Below are positions 6,441-14,811 of a stretch of DNA of 18,596 nucleotides, in pieces. The translations under genes and the position numbers were made by a program. The stretch is from NCBI GenBank assembly GCA_023395555.1, contig JAEWYQ010000042.1, positions 1 to 18,596 of the forward strand. The letters are read 5' to 3'. Source of the DNA: Bacillota bacterium (GTDB lineage: Bacteria; Bacillota; Clostridia; Lachnospirales; Lachnospiraceae). The first letter of the stretch is position 1. Every line of letters starts with the position of its first letter. The notes under the pieces are model-generated. The model had not been told where the DNA came from. It was given only the letters and a program-made list of their open reading frames with translations, and did not search any database.

Positions 6441-7733
6441 TTATTTCTTTAAAATTGTGTCGATGGTTGTCTGTGCCTTTGCCGCAGCATCTTCCGGTGT
6501 GCTTATACCGGTCATAACCTCATTGAATGCCAATGAAATCGCATTTGATATTTCAGGCCATTCAGCCAGGGGACCTCTTGCATTTGCATACTGCATTTCT
6601 TCAACAAATGCTTCATATACTTCGTCTCCGGCAAACTGATCCTTTGCAATGGTAGAGTCTGAAGAAATATATCCCATAGCATTCATCATGAATAAGCACT
6701 GCTCTTTCTGAGTGGCAAATTTCAAAAATTCTATGGCAGCCGCTTCATTTCCGCCTGCAATCACCGAATAATTTTCACCGCCAAGACCGGAGGCCTGCTG
6801 TTTATCCATAGGGATCGGAGCCACACCCCAATTCAGATCGGGAACCTGTTCACGCATTGTGGGCACCTGCCAGGTTCCGTTAATCATCATGGCAAGGTTT
6901 CCTGAGATAAATTGATTCATGGTATCGCCCTGGGTCCAGTTAATCGCTTCTTTTGGCATAGCTCCCGAATCAATCAGATTTTTCATCATGGTTAAGGCTT
7001 TCTTTCCGCCTTCCGTATTGATCTCGTAAGCAGTAGCTCCTGTTGACCATACCCAGGTAAGGAAGTTGAAGGTCCCTTCTTCGTTCTGTACACTGCTGTG
7101 AGCGAAGCCATAAACATTGTCCTTGGTACATTTCTTAGCAGCTTCCAGCAGTTCATCCCAGGTTGCCGGAACCGCAGCGCCTGCCGCATTCAGCATATCC
7201 TTATTGTAATAGAGAAGTAAATCGTTGCTGCCAAAGGGAACACCATATAATTTCCCGTCCAAGGTACAGGAGTTAACAGGTCCCGGATAATATGTACTTA
7301 CATCAAACTTACCGGTAATATCTGCGAATATCCCCATTGACGCGTATGCAGCGGTATCTGGATTGTCCTGGACAACGATATCCGGAAGTTCGTTTGCGGA
7401 TGCACCGATGGATAACTGCTTCTTAAAATCAGCAAAAGGAACATACTTTGCTTCCACTGTAATACCGTTCTGCGAAGCATTGAATTCCTGAACCAACTGA
7501 TTTAAGGCTTTCTGATGACCTTCTGTTTCCCAATAATACCAGATCGTAACATTGTCCGAAGCCCCGCCCGCCTGATTAGCCGCACTATCCGCTGATTTGG
7601 TATCCTTAGCAGTCGATGATTCCTTAGTATCCTTCTTGTCTGCTGATGCAGCATCATCCTTCTTTGCGCTGCAGCCCGCAAGGAGCATTGTTAACATTGT
7701 TAATGCAATGAGTATTGACACAACCTTTTTCAT
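6441..7733 (-). CDS. Carbohydrate ABC transporter extracellular solute-binding lipoprotein
   Basis: 430 residues. It has a lipoprotein signal peptide: MKKVV, a hydrophobic core, then the lipobox LLAG-C with Cys21 as lipid anchor. A Lys/Ser/Ala/Asp-rich linker runs to about residue 58. The rest follows the family 1 (UgpB/MalE-like) fold: VTIWYYWETEGHQKALNQLV, LPDIVVQDN, YGVPFGSNDLLLYYNKDML and the late segment FLKFATQKEQ. It sits on the outer face of the membrane and delivers sugar to the two permeases; the ligand is not predictable. The start is supported by GAGGAGG 6 nt upstream. It has its own promoter (7803-7831) with copy B of the 39-nt repeat in the leader, and its own terminator. Confidence 0.94.
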   Translation of the reverse strand: MKKVVSILIALTMLTMLLAGCSAKKDDAASADKKDTKESSTAKDTKSADSAANQAGGASDNVTIWYYWETEGHQKALNQLVQEFNASQNGITVEAKYVPFADFKKQLSIGASANELPDIVVQDNPDTAAYASMGIFADITGKFDVSTYYPGPVNSCTLDGKLYGVPFGSNDLLLYYNKDMLNAAGAAVPATWDELLEAAKKCTKDNVYGFAHSSVQNEEGTFNFLTWVWSTGATAYEINTEGGKKALTMMKNLIDSGAMPKEAINWTQGDTMNQFISGNLAMMINGTWQVPTMREQVPDLNWGVAPIPMDKQQASGLGGENYSVIAGGNEAAAIEFLKFATQKEQCLFMMNAMGYISSDSTIAKDQFAGDEVYEAFVEEMQYANARGPLAEWPEISNAISLAFNEVMTGISTPEDAAAKAQTTIDTILKK

Positions 7734-7754
7734 GTATTTCCTCCTCTTTTATTG

Positions 7755-7793
7755 AACATAAGAGTGGTTCGCAAAGCGTACCACTCGTTGTTT
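7755..7793 (+). repeat. 39-nt repeat, copy B, in the leader of the binding-protein gene
   Basis: It starts AACATAAGAGTGGTTCGC and forms a local hairpin: GAGTGGT pairs with ACCACTC around CGC-AAA-GCG. It lies wholly within the inferred 5' leader, between the -10 box and the ribosome binding site. An extended 46-nt version (7748-7793) matches copy C (11193-11238) at 41 of 46 positions in the same orientation. It matches copy A in the opposite orientation. Confidence 0.88.
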
Positions 7794-7802
7794 GGTAAGC
7801 TC

Positions 7803-7831
7803 ATTATAGATAATCAGCCTATGTAATAAAA
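7803..7831 (-). promoter_or_regulatory. Promoter of the binding-protein gene
   Basis: The -10 box TATAAT (7803-7808) is perfect, but the -35 region 17 bp upstream is TTTTAT (7826-7831), which is poor. A weak -35 suits activation by the adjacent AraC-type response regulator. Transcription would start near 7796 and give a leader of about 63 nt that contains copy B. Confidence 0.6.
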
Positions 7832-7866
7832 CTCGATAAAACTTTAAAAGGTGGAATATCCTAAAG

Positions 7867-9405
7867 TCATTTGTTTGTCTTTCTATACTCTGCCGGTAAC
7901 TGCCCGGTATTATCACGGAATACCTTGCTGAAATATTTGGCATCGGAATAGCCTACTCTTTCCGCAACCTCACACACTTTCAGCTTGCTGCTTATTAATA
8001 ATTCTTTTGCTTTCATTATTCTAAAATCCTTTATATAGGTACTGAACTTAACCCCCTTCTCCAAATGAAACTGATTGCCAAGATACTCCGGCGTCAAATC
8101 AAGCTTATCCGCTATTTCTTCTAATGTGATTCCGGTTTTATAATATTCCAGGATCATATTTTCAGCTCTCTTAACATTTAGGCTCAGATCCGCTTTTTCC
8201 TCATAGGGATCGTCTTTGATGCATGAATAAACCTCTTCTGTCACATCCCTCAGCTCTTCCTTATTGATGGAACCCATGATTTTCTCCAGAAGCTTTTTTT
8301 GTTCTATCTGATCATAATTTAAAATATTGATTTCCTTGGCGACATTTATCATTGCCCAAATAAATCTGACATAGCATTCTTTGATATTCTTTGGCTCATA
8401 AACATTGCCGGTTTCAAAATGCTGCGTAAACTGTTCCAGACATTTATAGACCTTATTGCGGCTATAGGAGCATAATGCCGACTTAAGGCGGTTCTCGATA
8501 TCAATGGGATAAATGCAGAGCATAGTCTGTACATTCATTATCTTCGGATACGAGATCATAATCTGATTCCCAAAGGTAATGCTCCAGTCCATATATTGTA
8601 ATAATTTATAATAATTGGCCCTTAATTCTTTCATGCCCGATGCATTGATCCATCCATAATTACTGTCTGCCGTATAGGTACCGCGAGTTCGGGAAACAAC
8701 TTCGATTTGAAACCATCTCTCCATTTCCTGCTGATCATCATATCCATATATAATAGCTAATAGCAGCTTGTCCCTGGGTATCTCAAGAAGATAATAATTC
8801 AAATTCCTTCTCTTTGAAAAAAGAGCATCTAAATTACGTTTCGTCAGCTCCAGCTTTGCATCATACTGTTTGCCTAAATAGATCTGTATCTCACTGAACT
8901 TTGTATCCTTATGAAGACCGTACCTGCTGCCAGCAAATTTCTCCAGGTCTTCATCAACCTCAATTCCTCCGAATATGATACCAAGCAGTATATTGTCGAA
9001 TCTCTCCAGCGTTTCCGAATTCTGCTTTTGAATCTCCTCCAATTGCATTTCCGTATTTTTTATTGCCTGTACAATTTCATTGACCACCAGCGGCTTCACC
9101 AGATACTCGCTTACTCCCCACCGTATTGCCTGTTGGGCATAGGTAAATTCCGCATATGCGCTTAGCACAATGGCTTTGCATTTCATCTTTTTTTCATTGA
9201 GGATGGAAAGCATCGTAAGTCCGTCCATTAACGGCATCTTGACATCCGTAATGACCAAATCCGGACACTCATGGAGTATCAGCTCCAGTCCTTCTTTCCC
9301 GTTTGCAGCACTGCCCGCCACTTCATGCTGGGGGAACATTTTTGCCAGTAAATTGCATATTCCTTCCCGAATCCTTATTTCATCTTCAACAACAACAATC
9401 CGCAT
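7867..9405 (-). CDS. Response regulator with AraC-type DNA-binding domain (YesN type)
   Basis: 512 residues. The N-terminal receiver domain (1-120) has the acidic pocket E7-D8, phosphoacceptor D54 (LVITDVKMP), S82 and K104 (YLVKPL). A central region of about 280 residues, typical of YesN-like regulators, follows. The C-terminal AraC domain (about 410-512) has both helix-turn-helices (ITLEEIADKLDLTPEYLGNQ and VCEVAERVGYSDAKYFSKVF). Phosphorylated by the kinase encoded just upstream, it should activate sugar-uptake genes, most likely the promoter at 7803-7831. The start has GGAGG 8 nt upstream, inside the end of the kinase gene; the two genes are 2 nt apart. Confidence 0.94.
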   Translation of the reverse strand: MRIVVVEDEIRIREGICNLLAKMFPQHEVAGSAANGKEGLELILHECPDLVITDVKMPLMDGLTMLSILNEKKMKCKAIVLSAYAEFTYAQQAIRWGVSEYLVKPLVVNEIVQAIKNTEMQLEEIQKQNSETLERFDNILLGIIFGGIEVDEDLEKFAGSRYGLHKDTKFSEIQIYLGKQYDAKLELTKRNLDALFSKRRNLNYYLLEIPRDKLLLAIIYGYDDQQEMERWFQIEVVSRTRGTYTADSNYGWINASGMKELRANYYKLLQYMDWSITFGNQIMISYPKIMNVQTMLCIYPIDIENRLKSALCSYSRNKVYKCLEQFTQHFETGNVYEPKNIKECYVRFIWAMINVAKEINILNYDQIEQKKLLEKIMGSINKEELRDVTEEVYSCIKDDPYEEKADLSLNVKRAENMILEYYKTGITLEEIADKLDLTPEYLGNQFHLEKGVKFSTYIKDFRIMKAKELLISSKLKVCEVAERVGYSDAKYFSKVFRDNTGQLPAEYRKTNK

Positions 9406-9407
9406 AT

Positions 9408-11288
9408 CTATATCCTCCGTGGAAGCAGGAGAATAACTTCTGTTTCTTCTCCCATAATGCTGCTGACCTTTACATTGGCTTCTTCTCCATAATACATACG
9501 GAGCCTGGAGATTACATTCTCCATTCCGATATGGCTCCCTCTGTCCATACTGCGAAACATTTTACAGTTAATCTCATCAACTAATGACGGCTCTATCCCT
9601 TTCCCGTTATCTTTAATTGTTATGCAGATATCATCCTTTTGAGGTTCTAATCTGATTGACAGAAAATGCTCCCTGGCTACTCCGTCAAACCCATGAACAA
9701 TTGCATTCTCAATAAAAGGCTGTAAAATAAGTTTATGAATCTTACAATCCAGAATCTCAGGGTCCGCATTCACTTCATACCGGAAGGAATTCTTCAGTCT
9801 GATTTGCTGCAAGAACACGTAATTTTTCAACCACTCCAATTCCTGCCGGATCTCAACCATTGCATTACTGTTCTTAATGGCATACCGGAGAATCTGAGCG
9901 AGGGAACTGATCGCATTACTTATATCATAATCCTCCTTATCAATCGCCATCCAGTTGATGGTATCCAGGGTATTATAAAGAAAGTGGGGATTTATCTGTG
10001 CCTCCAATGCTTTTATTTCTGCCTCCAGCTGACGCTCTCCCGCTTCCTTTTCTTTCTTCATGGCTTCATCCAGGATGCCAAGCATATCATTAAATTGTAT
10101 TGCTATATATTCTACTTCCAGCGGCATCTTTTTTTCAATTTCAACTCTGGATTTTAAATTACCCGAACTGACCGCATGCATTGTTGTAACGACCTTCTTT
10201 ACGGAGGATACCAATCTTCTTGATAACAGTACGGTTAGGGTAATGGCCACAAATAAGGATACCATGCTTACTACAATAACGATTCTCTGCTGCAAGCTTA
10301 ATTTACTGATCGCATCCCGCTGATTGGTAACATTTATGATATCCCAGTTCAGGTCGTCATTATGATAAACATATACGGAGAGATAGTCTTTTTTTACTTT
10401 CATTTCGTCTGTAGCAAAATTTAAATATGCTTCTTTTCTTTCCTCTGGTGCAGACATGGAAGCTGCCGCTTGATAGGTAAGCTTTTCCTGGTCTATATAA
10501 GAAATAATCCTTCCTTTCTCATCAACGATAAAATTAAAACCGCTCTCACCGTTATCCGCTTCAGATGTTGTCAGACAAGCTTCCCGCAGCAGCTTTTCAT
10601 CAATACTGACTATGGCGATGGCATTCCTTTTATTTAGATTCTTATAATCAATAACACGATGAGCCAGATGAAACAGATAGTAATCTTTATTCGCAAAACT
10701 GGCTCCGTATTCGGTAGGATATGTATGAGTTAAATTATCCCCGGAGATCTCAGTATACAGTTCCTCCTGAGAAAGACTGAAATTTTCAATCCAGGATTGG
10801 ACATTTGATACGGCAGACAATTGATCGTAGGATATAAGCATCCCACCCGATGTAATGATCGTGATGGACCGGATATACTCCTTGGTATATAAAATCCCCT
10901 GCATAAACCTTCTTAACTGATTTTTTGATACCGCAACATCCTTACCTTGGTTCAGATTATCAACTAAGGCAACCACATCATCATTGGTATAGATCTGATA
11001 AAGGATATCTTCATAAGATTCCAGCCATATATTCAGGCTTTTACTGGTTTGCTCCAGATTATTGACCGTCAATTCTTCCGTATTCTTTTTTAATGTATTG
11101 GAGATGTTATAATAAGAAAAGAAACTGATGAAAAGAATCGGAATTGCAGAAGCGATAAGAAACAAACGTATCAGCTTGGTTTGCAAGCTGGCTTTATTGA
11201 ACATAAGAGTATTTCGCAAAGCGTACCGCTCACTGTTTTTACGGGATAAACTATTTTTGATACCTTCCCCATCCGTTCCTCTTGTCAC
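9408..11288 (-). CDS. Sensor histidine kinase (YesM type)
   Basis: 626 residues. TM1 is at about 40-60, an extracellular sensing region (probably dCache-like) at 61-333, TM2 at 335-356, then HAMP to about 410. The His-kinase domain has QINPHFLYNTLD with phosphoacceptor H435. The ATPase domain has the N-box FIENAIVHG (about 525), DNGKGI (560) and GSHIGMENVISRL. It should sense an extracellular sugar-related signal and phosphorylate the adjacent regulator. The start is a GTG at 11288 with AGGGGAG 8 nt upstream. A later ATG (residue 29) lacks a ribosome binding site, so the GTG is preferred and gives a longer cytoplasmic N-terminus. The first codons overlap repeat copy C. Confidence 0.93.
   Translation of the reverse strand: MTRGTDGEGIKNSLSRKNSERYALRNTLMFNKASLQTKLIRLFLIASAIPILFISFFSYYNISNTLKKNTEELTVNNLEQTSKSLNIWLESYEDILYQIYTNDDVVALVDNLNQGKDVAVSKNQLRRFMQGILYTKEYIRSITIITSGGMLISYDQLSAVSNVQSWIENFSLSQEELYTEISGDNLTHTYPTEYGASFANKDYYLFHLAHRVIDYKNLNKRNAIAIVSIDEKLLREACLTTSEADNGESGFNFIVDEKGRIISYIDQEKLTYQAAASMSAPEERKEAYLNFATDEMKVKKDYLSVYVYHNDDLNWDIINVTNQRDAISKLSLQQRIVIVVSMVSLFVAITLTVLLSRRLVSSVKKVVTTMHAVSSGNLKSRVEIEKKMPLEVEYIAIQFNDMLGILDEAMKKEKEAGERQLEAEIKALEAQINPHFLYNTLDTINWMAIDKEDYDISNAISSLAQILRYAIKNSNAMVEIRQELEWLKNYVFLQQIRLKNSFRYEVNADPEILDCKIHKLILQPFIENAIVHGFDGVAREHFLSIRLEPQKDDICITIKDNGKGIEPSLVDEINCKMFRSMDRGSHIGMENVISRLRMYYGEEANVKVSSIMGEETEVILLLPRRI
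11200..11238 (+). repeat. 39-nt repeat, copy C, inside the kinase coding region
   Basis: The same sequence as copy B, in the same orientation, but read here as kinase codons 17-30 on the minus strand (RYALRNTLMF). The changes from B weaken the local hairpin, so the sequence is conserved better than the structure. It lies about 50 nt after the GTG start. Confidence 0.85.
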
Positions 11289-11299
11289 AATGTTATCTC

Positions 11300-11386
11300 C
11301 CCTCTTCGAAACTACAATTTATCTATTTTTATTATAACTTTCCTATGATTTTAATCAATAGCTGATTGTTCGACAGATAGAAATTA
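11300..11386 (-). repeat. Direct repeat, block 1 copy 2: kinase promoter and leader
   Basis: 87 bp near-identical to 4164-4250. It includes a minus-strand promoter with TTGATT (11353-11358), a 16-bp spacer and TATAAT (11331-11336), which drives the kinase gene with a leader of about 35 nt. Confidence 0.92.
11331..11358 (-). promoter_or_regulatory. Promoter of the kinase-regulator operon
   Basis: TTGATT-16-TATAAT on the minus strand, just upstream of the AGGGGAG ribosome binding site and GTG start. An imperfect dyad (CTATGATT with AATCAATAG, 11344-11360) overlaps the -35 box. Confidence 0.75.
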
Positions 11387-11394
11387 CAGTAATT

Positions 11395-11474
11395 CGATGA
11401 AAGCCAAAAAGGCGCGTAGACAAGCAAAACAAAAAACCGCAACCCATTGATTTTAATAAGGTTGCGAGCTTTTT
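11395..11474. repeat. Direct repeat, block 2 copy 2 with bidirectional terminator
   Basis: About 89% identical to 4346-4425. The stem CGCAACC (11438-11444) and GGTTGCG (11460-11466) is flanked by GCTTTTTT on the plus strand and GGTTTTTTG on the minus strand. It insulates the kinase promoter from transcription arriving from the second kinase gene and the debris upstream. Confidence 0.85.
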
Positions 11475-11475
11475 T

Positions 11476-11780
11476 GCAATTAGGATGATTTGCCCCGCCA
11501 AGCACCGAAAGCCCATACATAATCATCTGCAAACCAATGTGAACATGATCAATCGGATAAAACGTTCCTGCCATATCTTTGATGATTACCTTTCCGGGAG
11601 CGTCAGAACGGAATGCAACATCGGGTTTATATAAAAATTCATCAATGGCTCAAATTGCGGCAAAATAACATCTATTTTTTTCAGCTCTGCCGCAAGTAAA
11701 AGATATGTGGTAGTTTGTCTATAGCAGCCCATATCCGGCAGCTTGGAGTCATTTCCTTTATAAGCTATTGTAGCTATTTC
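11476..11780 (-). pseudogene. Unrecognised gene remnant with a frameshift
   Basis: I do not recognise the family. Two minus-strand segments in adjacent frames read like real protein. The first (about 11780-11645) contains YKGNDSKLPDMGCYRQTTTY and LLLAAELKKIDVILPQFE. The second (about 11640-11476) contains EFLYKPDVAFRSDAPGKVII, then MAGTFYPIDHVHIGLQMIMY and GLSVLGGANHPNC. A single-base indel near 11640 would join them. No start codon is found and the end runs into the repeat terminator. The 80-residue open frame at 11332-11574 is this tail plus read-through into the terminator and promoter repeat, so it is not a gene of its own. Confidence 0.5.
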
Positions 11781-11792
11781 CTGGTTACTATT

Positions 11793-11894
11793 TCAATGTG
11801 TGCGTTCATCTATGTTGACGTCGTGAGGCGTCACATCAAAAAAATGTACATAATCCTCTGCGAGGTTGGGTGCCAGTCTGCGAATTTCAATTTT
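11793..11894 (-). pseudogene. N-terminal remnant of a GNAT-like acetyltransferase gene
   Basis: 33 codons encode KIEIRRLAPNLAEDYVHFFD and then VTPHDVNIDERTH before a TGA. The pattern IEIR-L-P-L-EDY-HFFD-TPHD-NIDE resembles the start of GNAT-family proteins common in Clostridia, from memory. No usable start is present because ATG is followed at once by TAA, and the rest of the gene is missing. It lies just past the stop of the second kinase gene. Confidence 0.5.
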
Positions 11895-11909
11895 TTACAT
11901 AGTAAGTTC

Positions 11910-13742
11910 CTATGCTTCCATTAATAATTTCATCTTGATAGTAACTCTTGTTCCAACATTCTTTGTACTTTGAATACTTAAACCACATTCCTCACCAAAA
12001 TGCAGTTTAATACGCATATTAATATTCGCTAAGCCTATGCTGTCTTTTGAACTATTTGTTTCGGTTATATCTTTTTTATACTTCTGATAAATATCATTTA
12101 GCTCATTTACCCTTACATCTTCCATACCTACACCATTATCTTCAATATTTAGTATAGCATAGCCGTTATCTATCCAACCGCGGATTTTAATTAATACATC
12201 ATCTTCCTTTGCTTCCAGACCATGAAAAACTGAATTTTCAATGATCGGCTGCATAGACATCTTCAATGCACTGTATCGATATAAATTTTCATCTACATCA
12301 ACGATAAGTTTTAGTCTGTTATTATAACGCACTGCAATGATCTTATAATAATCATTCACACATTCCAATTCCCTTTTGATAGTAGTTATTAATCCACCTT
12401 TTATGCTATAACGAAAGATTCTTGACATGCTGGTTGAAATATCTGATATCTCGGATATTTTATGAATTGCTGCAATGGATCTGATGCATTCCATGGTATT
12501 ATACAAAAAATGAGGATTGATTTGACTTTGTAAAGCAAGCATTTCAGCTTCCTTTTGCATAAGCTCCTTTTCATATAATTCTGATTGCATATCAAATATC
12601 CTATGATTCATTATGTCAACATTATCTAACATCGTATTTATGCTTTCGCTTATAGTACCGAATTCATTATTATTATCGACTTGTATTCTTTGTTTTCTTT
12701 TACCACCACCAATGGTATCTAATACTGATGTGATATGTTTTAATGGTTTCGTTATGCTCTGTATCATAAACATTCCAAAAGTTAATAAAATAATGATGGA
12801 TGCTACTGCCAGAAACATTCCCAGATATAGGACATGAAAGGATTCCTTATAAACACTATAAATTGGTACGATGTTAATTGATTTCCATCCGGTATATTTA
12901 TGTTCTTTTATCAGAACAAAGCTTTTCTGGTTCATAAAATTCATTTCCTGGATGGTTCCCTGTTGAAAATCCATGTGATTTAAAGATATTCTATTAATCT
13001 CCTGAGTCAGCTCTGCTTCAGTATATATAGAATTTCTAGCCATAATCATACCTTCACGGTCAATGATTAATACTGTTGCTTCATCATTCACTGCAGTTGT
13101 CTCTACAATTTCATTTAACGTTTCTTTCCTACACCAAATGATACAGGTACCAAGTCTCTGGTTAATCTTACTAAACTGCCTTGTAGTTGTATAATATATT
13201 GGCTGGACATATCCAAATCCATAATTATTTTGGTCGATTTCCTCTGATTGAAAATAGGATGTAAAATATTTCTCTTCCACGTTATTTATATCGTATTTTT
13301 TGTTAACTAGATTAAAGGTAGAGTAATCAAAACGATTGTTCGGTGCAGCAATTGAATTAGAGTTATCAATTATGGCTATATCCTTTAGACACTCATTCGC
13401 TCCAATGATACCTTGAAGATAGTTATATATGAGATTTTTTAATTCCATTCTTCGTTCTATCTGTGTCTTGTTATCAGTACTATTATTTAAAACCAGCATT
13501 TCCTGAATATAGCCATTATTCGAAACTGTCTTTCCTATCGATGCTATCCTCTCACATTCCAGTGTCAGCATGATATCTGTCTGAGCTATGATATTATAGC
13601 AGTTTTCTCTGTTCTGGTCATAGTTTCTCTTAAAAATGTTGATACAATAAAATAACTGTGTCACCATTACCAAAAGAATACATATTGTAAATAAGATTAC
13701 CAGCTGCCTTCGTAGGCTATAGTTCATAATTTTTTTAACCAT
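11910..13742 (-). CDS. Second sensor histidine kinase (YesM type)
   Basis: 610 residues from the chosen start. TM1 is at about 13-33, a long extracellular region at 34-300, TM2 at about 304-327, and HAMP to about 385. The phosphoacceptor is H411 in QINPHFLYNTME. The ATPase domain has the N-box PIIENSVFHG (about 499), EDNGVGM (534) and DSIGLANINMRI. All catalytic motifs are present. The ATG at 13742 is preferred because AGGTG lies 7 nt upstream and it begins 1 nt after the preceding stop; an in-frame ATG at 13760 has only a weak site. Its partner regulator, just upstream, lacks a receiver domain, so this kinase has no local phosphotransfer target. The DNA is more AT-rich than the first module. 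Confidence 0.9.
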   Translation of the reverse strand: MVKKIMNYSLRRQLVILFTICILLVMVTQLFYCINIFKRNYDQNRENCYNIIAQTDIMLTLECERIASIGKTVSNNGYIQEMLVLNNSTDNKTQIERRMELKNLIYNYLQGIIGANECLKDIAIIDNSNSIAAPNNRFDYSTFNLVNKKYDINNVEEKYFTSYFQSEEIDQNNYGFGYVQPIYYTTTRQFSKINQRLGTCIIWCRKETLNEIVETTAVNDEATVLIIDREGMIMARNSIYTEAELTQEINRISLNHMDFQQGTIQEMNFMNQKSFVLIKEHKYTGWKSINIVPIYSVYKESFHVLYLGMFLAVASIIILLTFGMFMIQSITKPLKHITSVLDTIGGGKRKQRIQVDNNNEFGTISESINTMLDNVDIMNHRIFDMQSELYEKELMQKEAEMLALQSQINPHFLYNTMECIRSIAAIHKISEISDISTSMSRIFRYSIKGGLITTIKRELECVNDYYKIIAVRYNNRLKLIVDVDENLYRYSALKMSMQPIIENSVFHGLEAKEDDVLIKIRGWIDNGYAILNIEDNGVGMEDVRVNELNDIYQKYKKDITETNSSKDSIGLANINMRIKLHFGEECGLSIQSTKNVGTRVTIKMKLLMEA

Positions 13743-13743
13743 G

Positions 13744-14811
13744 TTAGCACCTGACTTCATCTTCGCTTGTTGCTTCTGAAGGCATCTTCCTGTATTGTGA
13801 TGGAGTTACACCATATTTCTTCTTAAAGGCTTTACTAAAGTAGGAATAATCCATATAGCCTATCATCTCAGAAACTTCAAAAATAGTATATTCTGTTGAT
13901 ACCAAAAGCTTTTTAGCCTGTTCCATTCTTATCTTATTAAGATAATCCGAAAAGGTCATTCCTGTATTACGTTTAAATATATAGCTAGCATAATTTTTAT
14001 TAATATAATATAGTTTTGATATATCTTTTAATTTTACCTGTTCATTATAATGCTGGTTCAGGTATCGTAATATCTTACTAAAATTTGAACTGTCATCATT
14101 CTCGGTTAAATCATAGTTTATCGTAGACGTACCGTAAATATACTGTGTTTCTCTGATCAATATTTGAACCATATTATTGATATCATCAAACTCTGTTTCA
14201 AGTTGGTACCATTCCATGGTATTAAGAATAGATTGCTGAAATTTATTAGGATATAATAACTCTATATGCATTATGATATGATTCCATAAAAAGCACAAAT
14301 CTTCAATGCTATATCGGTTATCTCTAAAAAGCTGAGGTATTTGCTTTACCAATTGACTAAACTCCGAAAGTTGCCCATCGTCTAAAAGCTTCGTTGTACG
14401 TACAACGAAAGGTGTAATTATATTAACTTGCATTGCTTTATAAAGGTTTGTAGCTTTCTTATTATTTATAAAATATTCTGTAGTAGCAGCTACTGCTGCC
14501 TGTGTCATCATTTTACGAATCATTGAAGAATATCTATATACCATACTTAATCCGATTATTTCTGAAAAGTTCTGATTATGTATTTGTGATGATATATCCT
14601 TCTTACAATTTATTATAAAATATTGTCTTCCAGACATAATAAAATCTGTATATGCTACATCATCTAATTGGCCCAGAAATTCATGGAAAACATCAGTACC
14701 ATCACCAATCCATACAGCAACTTGATAGTTAGCATATTTACCCGGTAAACCATATTTCTCTAAGAGTTCTTTCTCTTCATGTTCCTCATATAATCTTGCG
14801 AAATGAGACTC
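13744..14811 (-). pseudogene. 5'-truncated YesN-type response regulator: receiver domain lost, AraC domain kept
   Basis: An open frame of 355 codons with no credible start. The first ATG in frame (14637, MSGRQYF) has no ribosome binding site, and protein-like sequence continues upstream of it (LYEEHEEKELLEKYGLPGKY, then YQVAVWIGDG) up to a TAG at 14812. The C-terminal part has two AraC helix-turn-helices (VKLKDISKLYYINKNYASYI and IFEVSEMIGYMDYSYFSKAF) and ends SQYRKMPSEA. The middle resembles the linker region of YesN-like regulators. The receiver domain expected at the N-terminus is absent. It lies immediately after the permease stop codon and in the same frame. A deletion that removed a second permease and the regulator's start would explain this. 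If translated from 14637 it would be a 297-residue REC-less activator. Confidence 0.75.
14390..14409. repeat. 20-bp perfect palindrome inside the regulator remnant
   Basis: The two 10-nt halves are TTCGTTGTAC and GTACAACGAA, perfectly self-complementary. It lies within codons for FVVRTTK. A palindrome this long is expected by chance less than once in a window of this size. Confidence 0.9.

Noticed and set aside
7755..7793. Riboswitch in the binding-protein leader
   Set aside because: The leader is only about 60 nt, has one simple hairpin and no recognisable aptamer core; a repeated element or protein/RNA pairing site fits better.
11332..11574. 80-codon minus-strand open frame as an independent gene
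   Set aside because: Its first half is the tail of a frameshifted remnant and its second half reads through the repeated terminator and promoter.
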